A stretch of 64,000 bases of DNA from Scleromitrula shiraiana (lineage: Eukaryota > Ascomycota > Leotiomycetes > Helotiales > Sclerotiniaceae): NCBI GenBank assembly GCA_028455995.1, contig JABELC010000009.1:992001-1056000 (forward strand), written 5' to 3'. The translations under genes were made by a program, and so were the position numbers. Below the pieces are notes generated by a model. The model did not search any database. It had not been told where the DNA came from and saw only the letters and a program-made list of their open reading frames with translations. This document shows, piece by piece, positions 11,599 through 23,788 of the stretch; positions within the stretch are counted from its first letter, which is position 1; every line of letters starts with the position of its first letter.

Positions 11599-14380
11599 TC
11601 AGCCAAAATCTCGTGCCATCTCTTCCTCATCGTCGTCAAAATTATACTCTTTTTCCCATGATGAAGATTGAATTACCTTCTTAGGTGGCGCAACCTTGGC
11701 CGGCTCAGCCTTAGCGACCTTCGGGTGCTGTAAAGCTCTATTGACACTATATAGACTGTTATAGAATCCAGCGACTCGTGGATGTGCCATAACTTTCTTT
11801 GGATCGAAATTTTGAACCTCTAGACCTGCTTGGCTGGTTGCTCGACTTAATGCTACATAGGCTTGTCCATTTTCAAACACTTTTTTCAAATCAATCTTGA
11901 CTCGCTCAAGTGTTTGTCCCTGTGCCTTATGAATAGATAAGGCCCAGGCAAGGATAAGTGGCAATTGACTTCTCTGAGCTTGCACTTCTCCACTGGGTAA
12001 CTCGATTTTCCATTCTTCAGGTTGTACAAGAAGGTCTCTGAGTGTTCCATCGGCAAGAGAAAAACGTACTAGTGGATATAATCTTCCAGCATTTGACGCA
12101 GTGCTTGGTAGTTCCCTGTTATTCATCTTGAACTTCTGAAGGGCTTCTTGCCGGTGATTCTCTTGTGACAAGTCGGAAAATCCGTCCTCATTGAGGATAT
12201 CGGGATTTGCATCGTATATTTCGAAAGTCTTTTCGGTCATAAAGGCGACAACTTTGCCAAGAGAACCATTGACAAGCCCATCATCCATATTCTTGATTAA
12301 CATGACTTGGGCCCCTTTCTTCAATTCTATGGCCTTCGGTGCCATCATGTTTGAAAGAAGTTTCTCCCTCATCGTCACATCCGTGATTGTACCTGAATCC
12401 ACCGCCTCATACATATATGATTTGCCATGTAAACTTCGCATTCTGAAAGCATTCGAGTTCTCAACCTCGTTTCTGGTAGGAAATCTGTACCCCATTAACA
12501 AACAAAATCTTTGAATAGGACGTCAAACATACAGTTCCGTAGCAGTCAATTGGTCTTCGTAATTTATCGCTCTCTTCATTTTACCAAATGCCTCTATAGT
12601 CTCTTGAGAGACCTTTCCCAGTCGCATTTCGTTCAACATGTTTGCGAAAACTGAATTCCATTAGCTTGCATATTTCTGGGCGGTTGCCTGTAGGCTTACC
12701 AGGGTCTTTTTGACGGAAAACTTCTGTAAGGCCAATCGTATGATGGATCGACGTATTCCAGGTCACTGCATCAAATGCAAATTTGACGCCTCTACCTTTT
12801 TGATTGAAGTCTGGGACGGGCGGTAACTGGAAGAAGTCGCCAGTAATTACAAGCTGGATACCTCCGAAAGCTCGCCCGGTATTCCGCATCTTTCTAGCAA
12901 TAGCCTCCAACTTGTCGAAAAGGTCACCATCCACCATAGATATTTCATCGATGACCAATACCTTCGTCCTCAACCAACGAGTCTTTACTTTAGGATTCTT
13001 CTTTATCTTCTTTGTTAGCGTATCGACGTCTTCTTTACCGAGTCCAATGCCCCCAAAGCTGTGCAGTGTCACACCGCCAATATTGCATGCAGCTAAACCA
13101 GTTGATGCCGTCACGGCGACACGATCGCCTTCACGAACATACTTCTTTTTCAAAGCGGCAATAATAGCTCGCATCAAAACCGATTTTCCTGTTCCAGCAG
13201 ACCCAGTGAAGAAAACACTTTTTCCCTGATTGACTACCAAATCCTTGACTCTATTCTGCTCATCAGTCAACTGTATTGGTGCAAACTCCGCAGTCTTGGT
13301 ACGACCACGAGCATCAACAGCTTCTGTTTCTGCACCGTCGGCCTTCCTCTTTCGCTTGTCCCGAATCAACTTCTTTTCTTCCTTGATAGCACTTGCAGTG
13401 GTGTTCCATAGCCATTGAGAAGGCTTTCCTTCGCCATTAGTAGGACAATCGAGATGGGTATGACCTTTTCCCCTGCACTTGAAACAAGTTAAACTTGAGG
13501 ATGATTCAGTTGTATGAGCATCAAGTTCATCGGCTGATTCGTTAAGTTTGGCTAATGCCTCCTCTTGTTCCATCATTCTCTGTATCCATGGCAATGTTCG
13601 TCGTTTCAGAGGTCTTGGATTTATATCCTCCTCATCTTCAATCACAATGGCAGACTGAAGTGACCCCGATTGTTCAAGCTGTCTCCTCAGGCGAGCCCCA
13701 GGTGGCGTTTCTTTATGCGAAGGCGGAGAGGAAGACCAAGTTGGCGCACTACTAGGTGGAATGTTTGCAGGCGTACGCTGACCAGCGGGTGATGATGCTA
13801 CTGCTACTGTGGGACGAGATGGCTTAGGAGGTGCAGCCATCGAAGTGTTCGTAGGTAATGAATAATCAGCATTAAAATCCAATGTGTCATCATCACTCCA
13901 ATCGTCCTCATTAAACTCTAAGCCCAGAGTGCTGTTCGGTGTATTTTGGAAATTGCCGCCGAATATCGAGTTTGAATAAGCAGAGTTGGCAACAGTCGAA
14001 GTAGAACTCATGGTAGAGCTCGTCCTTGTTATACTATGTTGTCTTGCTTTGGTATTTGCCGGCTTAATATTGCTTGAGACGGGTTTCAAAGGCGCTTTGG
14101 TTGAATTTGTATAACCGACGAATCCTCCCATACTTTGCGACGACGGAGTCTTTTTGAACGACTCTTTAATATCCCCATTATGTGTTGGATTGCTCGATGC
14201 AGATGGCTTCGATGTCTTATTCTTCAGAGCATCTTTCTGGATTGCCGAACTTAACATTGCGGCTGCAACTGAGGAGTATTCCGCCCCGAGATTTTGATTC
14301 CGTACATTACCATACCCAAACCCGCGATGCGCAAGAAAACGATGGAAGGTGAAAGGAGGAATGGTACGGCCAAGTAGCAT
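11599..14380 (-). CDS. PIF1: PIF1-family 5'-3' DNA helicase with zinc knuckle
   Basis: Three exons, 12700-14380, 12533-12650 and 11599-12484, give about 894 aa. Both introns (49 and 48 bp) keep frame. SF1B helicase motifs are clear: Walker A GSAGTGKS (393-400), Walker B VLVIDEISMVD (474-484), GDFFQLPPV, the LTEVFRQKDP-VFANMLNEMRLG segment across the first intron, and motif V/VI SIHKAQGQTLERVK and YVALSRAT. Pif1 unwinds G-quadruplexes and R-loops, inhibits telomerase, and acts in nucleus and mitochondria in yeast. The first residues (Arg/Phe/Leu-rich, acid-free up to about residue 32) could be a mitochondrial presequence, which is inference. Upstream of the helicase core lies a canonical CX2CX4HX4C zinc knuckle (C299, C302, H307, C312), not present in S. 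cerevisiae Pif1 to my knowledge. The C-terminus ends in a short acidic tail. Confidence 0.95.
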
Positions 14381-15769
14381 AAAATCGATTGTGGAAGGTT
14401 CGAATTGCTAGGAATGCATTCAGAACCAGAATTCCTGTTATGGTACAAAAGATAAAAAAAATAATAGGTATTTAAACTACCTAGGTAAGTAAAAAAAATA
14501 TTTGTCTTCTTCTTCTAAGGTTCCTTCCAAATTTACTTCACGTCGCGTTGAATTGATATGGTTATGGTTATGGATGGCTATGGCTATGTTAAAAACGCGT
14601 CTGTTTAATTAATTGAGAGATGATTAGATGATTGGATGATTAGATAATTATATAATTATATAACCAGGGCTAGTACCAATAACTTTAAGTGCCTTTTGTC
14701 TTTTCTTTTTTTTTTTTTTTTTTCTTTTTTTTTTTTCTTTTTTACTTCTGATACCCCCACATACTAAAAGGGAGTTAGTGCAAGATTAAGCTTACTAAAA
14801 GCTACTAGTAGCATCATACACCAGATACTCACTCACCTTAAGCTTGAGATGAAATGCCTCTATCAATGAATATTGAAGGATGATATGGTATATCTTCACA
14901 ATACTTGGATAGGTAAGTTTATTTATATTTTCATATACTGTCCCTTTCACTGCCCATAGACAACATTATAAGAATAAACGATTAATTTAGAGGTGGCATT
15001 CAGTATTCATGGATCCTATAATCATACTTTCAAATTCAATTATAACTGGTTGGTTGTCTTTCGACAATATATATGTAGTCATTTATTTTTATCAATAGAC
15101 GTAAGTAAGTGTGTTCTAATCTCTACCTACATAGCTCATAAGCATCACCTCATGGCTTTTCCATTTCTTCAAACTTGGCCACCAAATCAAAGCCGCAAAG
15201 AAAAGTAAAGTAAAAACGCTTTCGATCTCGAAGTGAGAATCGGCATTTTACATGGATCCTGTCATTTTCATTACAATCTTTCCTTACATCTTTTATGTAA
15301 CTGTTCGCCACTCTCATAGCGACGACGATGACTAGAGATATAAAGATGGCACATAATATAAACTGGGTAGTCGCTATAAATAAGATTCGTAGACTCATGA
15401 GGACAAAAAGTGAATGAGAGGCCACAAATCGAATGCAGAGAAATAATCCAAAAAAAAGTCAACAACCTAGAAGAGAGAAGAAACAACTTTTGATGGACGT
15501 AAATATCACCTTTCCAACAGTAGGAAATATAAGAAAACTACGAGCAAAAAAAAAGAGTATCTTGAATGAAATAAAGCGCCCCTATGCAACTTTCAATACT
15601 ACTCGGCCTAGCCGTCGAAAATGAGACCAACGCATAAGTGGAGATGCGGAAACGAGATTAGGCCGCCAAACTTAATATCCCCGCTCCCCATAAAATCGTG
15701 AGAACTTGACAAAGCAAAAATACACCTGAAAAGAGCAGCTCCAAAAGATGTCATGAATGCGTGTAACAC
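14381..15769. promoter_or_regulatory. PIF1 upstream region and PUB1-like downstream region
   Basis: About 1.4 kb without a convincing gene. An interrupted poly(T) tract (about 14699-14743) lies some 320 bp upstream of the PIF1 start. The rest is AT-rich. ORFs at 14993-15208, 15150-15425 and 15433-15624 overlap one another on both strands and have no recognisable domain. Confidence 0.55.
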
Positions 15770-17542
15770 TTAGCCTTGGTATCCACCAAAGCCGTTTCCA
15801 TAATTTTGTGCTGCAGACGCACTCCATTGTGCTGTGGGTGTCGGCTGGGCACCACGACCATATCCTCCAGCACTGGCAGGACCTCCATACCCCATAGGTT
15901 GGTTACCATATTGAGCTGGAGATTGAGCTGGAGGACCTCCGTATCCACCTTGCTGGCCAGCAAATTGGCCTGGGGATTGTTGGTTCGTCATGGGTCCAGC
16001 TGATTGTGGTCCTGCTTGTGGAGGCATTCCACCGTATTGAGGAAAATAAGCATTAGGAGTTCCGGCAAATCCACCAGGAGTTGGCCCTGCTTGGGGACTG
16101 AAGCTTTGTTGAGAACCATCAAAGCCGGCTGAGGTAGGTGCCTTGTCTTTACCCCACTATAAATTCATTAGCATGGAAAATGGGGAGAAGGGTCGTTAAA
16201 CAACTTACACTACATTTAAGAGGACGGCCGTTGACATTGTATCCACTCAGCTGACAGATGGCAAGCGCAGCATTCTCGTGAGAGTCCATTTTGACAAAAG
16301 CAAATCCACGATCAGCCTGGAAACGAGTCTCCACAACATAACCGAAATTCTGAAACAAAGGAACAAGATCGTTTTGTGTCGTATATGGAGTCAAGTTTCC
16401 AACATAGCAAGTAGTTTGCCATTGAGGAGTTTGCTGAACAATCATATCATAACTCTGTACGCCATGGGTGGGGAAATGATGATGGCCGAAAGGAGTAGTG
16501 GGAGTCATGCCCATGGCAGACATAGCTTGTTGTTGAGAGATAGATGGTTGACCCTTTTGGTTTGCCCAGTTGCAACGAATAGCACGGGAACCAAGCCACT
16601 CGCCATCCATTGAACTCAATGCCTTTTCAGCGTCTTGGCGTTCTCGGAAAGCCACAAAGCCATAGCCCCTTGAGCGTCCAGTTTTCATGTCCCACATTAC
16701 ACGTGCTTCGGATACGGAACCAAAGGCAGAGAAAGCTTGTAGTAGAACCTCATCGTTGACTTCGTTTGAAAGATCTCCAACGAAAATATGGAAGTGATTC
16801 GAGGTATCCTCTTTGTTCGAGGTGTTTGATTGGTAGGCCCAGTTCACTCGAATTTCCTATCTCAAGGTTAGCTTTACAGTTTTGAATGGGGGTCTGTCAG
16901 TACTCACAGCTTGGTGCACACGTCGACCATTCAAAGTCTGCATAGCTCGCTCGGCTGCTAGTGGATCATCGTATTCGACGAAACCGTAGTTGAACCCCTT
17001 AGACTGAAACTACAATTAGCAACTGAATATCCCAGGAGAGAAAAGAAATCTTGAGACAGAGGAGCAGATCTAATAGCTCCTTTCCGCAGAAATTGGCTAT
17101 GTAACCCAGAAATCTAACGTCATAAAGACCGGATAAAGAGAAAGTTGATACTGACAGCGCCTACATTCTTGTCGGGAATGATTTTAACATTTTGAACATG
17201 ACCAGTCGTCTCAAAGATCTGACGAAGAACATCTTCTGTAACTCTTGGATCGAGACCTCCAACATACAATGCGCGCTTGTTCGGTTCTGGTGCAGCACGA
17301 CGAACAAATCCACCAGCACTGTCTGGTGACATTACCCCACCATTTTCACCCATTGGAGACGTAATAGCAGTTGGAATTGGGTTTGTGTTTTGGGGAATTA
17401 TAACCGGTGCAAGTGGCGGTGGTGGCATGTGGGAGGGGTTACCCTGGCCGTTATGACCATTTTCATAACCTGGTGCACCAGCAGAGGTTTGCGGTGGTGG
17501 TGGCAGCTGAGCGCTGGAAGGAGGAGGTCCGTTGTCCGCCAT
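15770..17542 (-). CDS. PUB1: PUB1/TIA1-like poly(A)-RNA-binding protein with three RRMs
   Basis: Four exons, 17165-17542, 16908-17009, 16209-16856 and 15770-16156, give about 504 aa in the preferred splice form. RRM1 spans exons 1-2 (RNP2 ALYVGGL, RNP1 FNYGFVEY, about residues 90-168). RRM2 (HIFVGDL, RGYGFVAF) is at about 183-260. RRM3 (TCYVGNL, RGFAFVKM) is at about 297-370, ending at WGKDK. The Pro-rich N-terminus and Gly/Gln/Pro/Ala-rich C-terminus are low-complexity. This architecture matches yeast Pub1 and metazoan TIA1/TIAR, which bind U-rich/poly(A) mRNA and join stress granules. The exon1/exon2 junction is ambiguous: alternative in-frame donors (GTAGGC or GTCAGT nine bases on) and acceptors (before TTTCAG or after it) change a loop of RRM1. 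Confidence 0.93.
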
Positions 17543-18186
17543 TGTAAAATATTATCAGAGATTTATCTGTTTTGAAATGCTTTATGCGAAGCAAATATGA
17601 ACGTAAGAAATAATTCGAATCGAACGTAGAAAAATGTGCCGATGAAGATCGAAAGAAGTTCGCGATGAACACAAGGAACGACAGAGAAATGGATTTGTAT
17701 TGTAGATTTGTGTTCTTGTGTAACTCGAACGATAAGAAAAGCGTAAGACTCGAAAATTCGATAGAGGATGACTTGCGAAATAAGATCGATGAAAGTTAAA
17801 TGTAAACAAGTGGGATATTATCACTTGTTCAAATAGATAACCGAATACTGTAGCTTTAAAATGAACAGATAGAGGCGGAAAGAATATTGAAAAGTGATGT
17901 AGTACCAACAGAAAAATTGAAGGTACCACGGAGGGGCTTTTCTGCGACAACTCTCAGAAATACCAGTTGAGGAAAATAAAGAAGGCGGAAGTAGACAGAC
18001 AAACTGACTGATGGACAACGGAGAGATGTGAGGAATAAGGAAGAATAAAATTATCAATCAAAAATTGACGAGAGGAGTAAGAGAGGATACAAACACCACT
18101 CGAGAATCCAAACGCCTAAGCTTTTCGACAAGAGATAAATCGAAAAAAAGAGGAGAGGAAGAAAAAAGACGAAGACGAAGACTAAG

Positions 18187-18286
18187 ACGACGACGACGAC
18201 GATGAAATGGGAGGAAGAGAGAAAGAGAGAGAGAGAGAGAGATGGAGAGAGAGAGAGATGGTAGGGAGAGAGAGAGAGAGAGAGAT
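18187..18286. repeat. (CGA)n followed by interrupted (GA)n tract
   Basis: A short CGA triplet run at about 18187-18202 is followed by a long AG dinucleotide tract with GATGG interruptions. On the minus strand it is a CT tract about 0.7 kb upstream of the PUB1-like start codon. Confidence 0.9.
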
Positions 18287-18665
18287 GGGGGTGAGGGGAC
18301 GGATTTAATTTTTCTGCAAAGTAGTAGTAAAAAGAACTTGGGGGAAGTAGTAAGAAAATGCACAGAAGTTATTAAATAATAATAAATAATAAGTTGAGAT
18401 GGCGCCGCAATTGAAAGCTGCTGCAGTACTAACAAAAATTATTAATTAAAGTGTTAGGTTTGTTAGGTTTTGTTAGGAATTTTTATTTTAAACTTATTTA
18501 TTATTATTTTGCTCACTCAAGTGCTCTTTTTCGTTAAAGGGACCAATTTTTTAGCGTAAAACGAAAACGCCAACGCTAAGGATATCTTGGAAGAACCCGG
18601 GGGTCGGGGGCCTTATGAACGAACCTACTACACTTTACCTGGCGAGAGCCTGGGTACGCAATCTT

Positions 18666-18727
18666 ACATCTAGATCTAGACATCTAGACATCTAAACATC
18701 TAAACATCTGGACATCTAGACATCTGG
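18666..18727. repeat. Octamer repeat (ACATCTAG/ACATCTAA)n
   Basis: About seven copies of an 8-bp unit with A/G variants at the last positions. Located in the PUB1/Med2-like intergenic region. Confidence 0.9.
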
Positions 18728-19844
18728 AGCTACGAAGTCCTTTTTCCCCCCTTTGGTCCACATAAGGTAAAGAACATGAGGAGATTACCTACGTTATCAT
18801 ACAAGATAATCAAGGTGAAGGAAGAGGTATGTTATGATTCTATGATCTTGTGAAGAGAACCAACAGAAACTTATTCAAAAACGTATACTTGCAGATAATA
18901 AAAATCTTGTCCAATTAAGTACTATACATAGCCATAGTATATATGTGCACCTAGTACGTTGAGTGTATCGCGAGTAGGTAGTTTGAAATACCTATTCTTC
19001 TCAAGTAGTACCTACACATTAGGTACATATTTACTATACAATCAAGTGATCGTTAGAAATTCCTCCGCAAATGATTACAAAGTAGATACTACAGTGTCTA
19101 CTGTGCTACTCCTATATATTTAATAGCTATGTCCTACCTCAATCCTTCATAGTGAATTGGAAAACATATTGGGACATCAAAACCCCCTCAACCCCTCCAT
19201 AAGTTCAAGATGAACCTGGTGTACCACAGCATACACCATATCTCTCGAGTCTCTGTATTTCTATACGTACACATACATACCTAGGTACGTCCCACAGGTA
19301 TAAGAAGCAATTGGGGTTTTTGTATCTGGACACTTTAAAAAGAGTTGGCAAGAATATTGACATTAGATGTTGCTGATTTATCCAATGAAATCTTACTATC
19401 TTCAAATTCACAAGTAATATCCATGTGCATTTATAAGTTATGTGTTCCAAACAGAAGGAACTCCGTTGCATGAACTGGCATGAAATGAATGCAAACCCTG
19501 AAATCCACGAACCACGAATCAATCATAGAACGCACCAGCACTTCAATTCATTCTACAATGCGGGAAGGATACGTTACGAAATAGACACTGAAGCGGACCG
19601 AGAATACAGTAATAATGTAAGCATGAAAAGATGAAAATATCCTACCGATAAAAAAACACAAAGTATACCACAATTGGTATAACATCCTTAATAAGTCCAA
19701 GGGTTCTAGAAGCAATAAGAAGTGACTTTCAAAGTTCAATCATCTTAAAAAGAATCAGGACAGATCATCCCATCTTTTTGGGGTCAAAGCATATGAAAGC
19801 TTATCTCTCTAATCTTACGAAATATGACATTCCATTACATTACA

Positions 19845-19910
19845 TTATATTATATTATATTATATTATATTATATTATATTATATTATATTATATTATAT
19901 TATATTATAT
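19845..19910. repeat. Pentanucleotide microsatellite (TATAT)n
   Basis: About 13 uninterrupted copies of a five-base unit (ATTAT/TATAT). A shorter tract of the same unit occurs at about 20261-20285. Confidence 0.95.
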
Positions 19911-20365
19911 CACTTACATCCAAAGCCGCTTTGCAACATTATTACCTAGTAAGTAAACTTTGACTGGTAGAAATCATCCAGAGTTCAAAACATTAATACC
20001 ATTATCGGAATAAAACCATTCACAAGCCTTATACCAACGGCATTCGCTTCCATATTGAGGTATTTTGACCTTACCACGCCTCATTAATACTATATGCTGC
20101 AGCTAGAACTAAAGGATTCAACATGGGGTATTTTTAATACCAATCGATTATTCAATCAGCACTCAACTCCAACATAATGCCAACAATTAAATAGATACAT
20201 ACATACATACATACATACATATTGATTCCCTGTTTACTGGAATATTTCATAACACCCTATTATATTATATTATATTATATCATATCATATAGTATGCTGT
20301 TATTGTCTGATCATCAAAGATAAAGTGAATTTACAACCTGATTCTATAGCCAACTCTCCAAGGTT

Positions 20366-20427
20366 GCCTCTTTTACCTCTTTTACCTCTTTTGCCTCTCC
20401 TGCCCCTCTTGCCCCTCTTGCCCCTCA
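20366..20427. repeat. Pyrimidine-rich nonamer array
   Basis: About seven 9-bp units that drift from CCTCTTTTA to GCCCCTCTT. The coding strand of the downstream gene is pyrimidine-rich here, about 0.6 kb before its ATG. Confidence 0.85.
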
Positions 20428-21060
20428 TCCTCAATACTATACAATATTTGTACCTTGTTTATATTAGCACAGCCGTTGCATATTTGTGAGGTCTTATCTG
20501 ACATATTTGTGAAGTCTTATCTGAGACATAAAATAATCTTCTCCAAACTCCCTAACCAAATTTGACTTGGACAATTTCGAGGAATATACTCGTACATTTC
20601 CGTATCAAAATAACCAACTATGAATAGAATAGATCTTCGATTTTCACAGACCAACTTCACCTGCACAGTGGGCACAGAACACAGCTAGCAAAAAGCTTAT
20701 ACAAACAGCTATACTTTTGAGGTTAGAACAACTTTGAATTTGATAGGGCTCTCTTTAGCTTTTTACTTATATTATTATTTTTATTGAGGTCCTCCCGTAC
20801 TGTACCCTTCAAGGTTAGACATATACCAAATCTCCGATTCTCCGAAACCGTACTACAGATATCCTCCAAGGTTAATTCTAATGACCGCATCGCATTGCAT
20901 CGTGAATTCTAAACCATCTTTAAAACTCCATGTACTCCGTACAATCTTCGCCATTGTAATACTACATACTTCTTCCTATGAACTAACATATTGGATTTTA
21001 ATTGATATCTTTAACCTTCGAAAAGTATCTTCACACTCCATCAATCATATCGCCTCAATC

Positions 21061-22270
21061 ATGGCACAACCACACGCTACCAAGGATCCGGTAGATGTTT
21101 TACTGGCAATGATGAATTTTGTTGTGAGTACTACACGTTCTACTTTACAATACATCTACTGATATGCATGATGAAGCTCATAGAAATTGGTAAAGCCCTT
21201 CGTCCATCGAATAAGCAAGGAGGAGGAAGGGCATTGGCCAATTCCAACATCAAGCTTAATTTATTCATTCCCGCCGCAATCGACAATTTCCACCAGGCAT
21301 TAGATGACCTCGAAGCCGACATTGTGGGTGGTGATCCCAATCATATACATACACAGCTAACATATGTGCTCAGGTTCGGGCCAAATCAGTTCTAGGTCGA
21401 GATCTAGAATTACTTCGATCGAAACGAATTGCGGCTGAAGCCCCGCCACCTTCACCTATTGTCGAGAAATCTCCAACTCCAGAGTTAGCTCCTTCTGCGC
21501 CAACAGCATCGCAAGGAGACCTGTCTGAACCCATTAAAGAAGAGAAGGTCCAAGGAAATAGTTCTGCACCAACAAATGAGAAAGATGCAGCTCAACAAAC
21601 ACAAATAAAGAATTCTCCAAATTCAACTGCGCCCAAAGATGAGATGAAAGGAATTGCATCTCCACCAAGCTCAAACGACACAAAATCGCAGGGAATAGGC
21701 TTGGGCATAAACACTACAATACCAGATGCTCCTGAGGTCGTTGCGGCTGATGGTCCAGATTCCTCAGTCGACTCTCTCTTCAATATGCCTGATAGTGCTG
21801 TTCAAGACGACACTACAGCTCTTAATTTCGAAAATATGGATTTTCCAATACCAGATTCAAATACAAATACAAATACACAAGCCCAGCAAACACAGAACAC
21901 CGGTTTTGATCTCTCCACGTTTGGAAATGCTCCACAAGATTTCATGGCTGATTTACAATCTTCAAATAATACCACTGGATCAATAAACAACTCAAACAAT
22001 ACTACTACAAATGATAACACAAACAAAGGAGATATATCCACCGACGATTTTCTGAATATAACTGCTGGCAGTACAAATAATAACAATAATAATAATAGCA
22101 ATCCAACTAATAACAATATGGATTTAGATATCGATCTCGGAAACCTGGTAGGAGCCGAGGATACCAATTTCGATGATATGTTCTTCGGGGGCGATGATGA
22201 TGCAAACCTAGGAGGCGATATAAGAGATATGGAACATGATTTTGATAATCACTTTTTCGGCATCGAGTAA
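21061..22270 (+). CDS. Probable Mediator tail subunit Med2-like acidic protein
   Basis: Three exons, 21061-21123, 21177-21323 and 21374-22270, give about 368 aa; introns of 53 and 50 bp are phase 0. The N-terminal 95 residues look folded and helical, including FHQALDDLEADI followed across the intron by VRAKSVLGRDLELLRSKR. This resembles the yeast Med2 segment around FHGILDDLDTSL, recalled from memory. The rest is disordered: a Pro/Ser linker, an Asn/Thr-rich stretch, then an acidic tail rich in Asp and Phe (FDDMFFGGDDD, DFDNHFFGIE) that resembles transcription-activation sequence. Yeast Med2 has a similar N-rich acidic C-terminus and works in the Mediator tail with Med3 and Med15. The family call is therefore plausible but not proven. 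The alternative is a generic acidic disordered transcription-related protein. Confidence 0.6.
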
Positions 22271-23206
22271 GGAAGATGGCCATGTTTTACAATATATGAA
22301 CATGTATTTAAGAATATTTATCACGCATGCACGCTGATTTTATTTATTCACATCTTTGCATCTTTCACTTGCATGCTTCAAGGCTATTTTTACTATTTTT
22401 GCACGCTTTGATATGTATTTATCTCTGCTGCTTAATTATCATTATCTGATCGGCTTGGTTTTGACAACCAACACACTTGTCTAAAACTTCGGACTGATCT
22501 GGTTGATAAGGTTTTGAGCATCAAAATTCTGGGTGCTTCTCTCTTTTTCCATGGAGGTGTATTCATTTCATAGATGAGTTTGAGATGGCGGGGAATATAT
22601 GTACTGTGTATACATTAATATCGGTGTTGAATGGAAAAGGAAGGTGCCGGGTATGGTTTATTGGTTTTTCTCGGAACTTCCTTTCGTTACTTGATTGGAC
22701 ATAATCAGAGACTTTAGATTGGGATATATTGGCGTCGATGTTGATTCATCGGTTGGTTGTTGGATTGGGATGGAATTTGTTTTCTCGGGAGATGGGAGGG
22801 AGGCAGAGTGAAGTGCGAGTGTATGGGAGAGATAGAGGCGAGCATCGGTTTGGTTTGGTTCTGGGTTATTTTGGGTGATTGGGATGTTTTGCACACAAAA
22901 TCTATGGAGAATAGGTGAAAGCTCAACTCACTGGGATAGATAAATTTATGCGTTATTCAGTCATATCTTTTATATTCAAAATTGCAGTTAATGTGACTCG
23001 GTAGTTTTCGAAGAACCTTCACGGAACGATAATTTGCTCATCAAACAATTAAACATTATTTGAAATCCAAAATACTACTTTCTCGCTTCAGATTGCTACC
23101 GCAAAACTCACATGGATCATCAATATGCTCAATCCACCATTAGTTAAGTTATGGTCCACCCACTCATCTTCCATCACCTACACTTCCATTCTCCGCATCC
23201 ACAACC
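22271..23206. other. Gene-free interval between two convergent genes
   Basis: It contains the 3' UTR of the Med2-like gene and presumably that of the minus-strand hypothetical gene. The minus-strand frames at 22658-22926 are short, overlap each other in different frames and show no domain. Confidence 0.5.
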
Positions 23207-23788
23207 CTAGTCATATTCATAACCGAGCCTCCCTCTCCTCACCTCCTCCTCCTCCTCCTCCCCCTTCCCCTTCGACACTCTCTTCTGCACACTAAACCCC
23301 AACCTCACACCCTCTCTCATCTTCCCCGTCTCAACAACCACCAACATCCCAAACCCCCTCTTCTGTCTAGCAATCTCCTTCACATCCAACGGATCTCTAA
23401 CCCCATTCCCCTCGTAAAGAGCCTTCTCTTCAATCCCATCAGTCTCAAGATACGTAGAGGGTGTGCGCACAAGATGGTTATGAAAGAGACGAGGCGAGGA
23501 AGTAAACGGTGAGCTGGGCGGCGTGTATGCGTGGTGATGACGGGGCGTAAATGGCGGATAGGGGTGTGTGCGGAGAGGGCGGGGGCGGGTAGGGGTGGAA
23601 AGGGGGGAGTGGTATGGTTGGTCGAAACAGTGGGTGCGGTCGCGGGTGCGGGTTGGGACGGGGGTGGTGTAGGGAGATGTGTAAGGTGAGGTTGTTGGTG
23701 AGTAGGTGTAGTGGTGGGTAAGGCGGGGGCGGATGTTGGCTCGCGGGGTTGGGGTGCTGATTGATGGGGGTGGGGAGAGGAAGAGCAT
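23207..23788 (-). CDS. Hypothetical Pro/Thr/His-rich small protein
   Basis: A single open frame of 193 aa, noticeably richer in G+C than its surroundings, which supports coding. The ATG has A at -3. The N-terminal two thirds is low-complexity (Pro, Thr, Ser, Tyr, His, Arg) with repeated Pro-Tyr and Pro-Thr motifs. The C-terminal third looks ordered: PLDVKEIARQKRGFGMLVVV, then a Glu run and a basic tail. No known domain, signal peptide or membrane segment is seen. It may be a lineage-specific gene or a fortuitous ORF; transcript evidence would decide. Confidence 0.5.
   Translation of the reverse strand: MLFLSPPPSISTPTPRANIRPRLTHHYTYSPTTSPYTSPYTTPVPTRTRDRTHCFDQPYHSPLSTPTRPRPLRTHPYPPFTPRHHHAYTPPSSPFTSSPRLFHNHLVRTPSTYLETDGIEEKALYEGNGVRDPLDVKEIARQKRGFGMLVVVETGKMREGVRLGFSVQKRVSKGKGEEEEEEVRRGRLGYEYD

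Larger units (their letters stand above)
17543..21060. promoter_or_regulatory. Divergent intergenic region between PUB1-like and Med2-like genes
   Basis: This 3.5-kb stretch separates divergent genes. The PUB1-proximal part (about 17.6-18.4 kb) is strongly pyrimidine-rich on the PUB1 coding strand, as fungal promoters and 5' UTRs often are. Beyond that are microsatellites (AG)n, an ACATCTAG octamer, a TATAT pentamer, CATA, and a CTCTTTTAC/CTCTTGCCC nonamer array. No ORF here has domain support. Confidence 0.55.
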
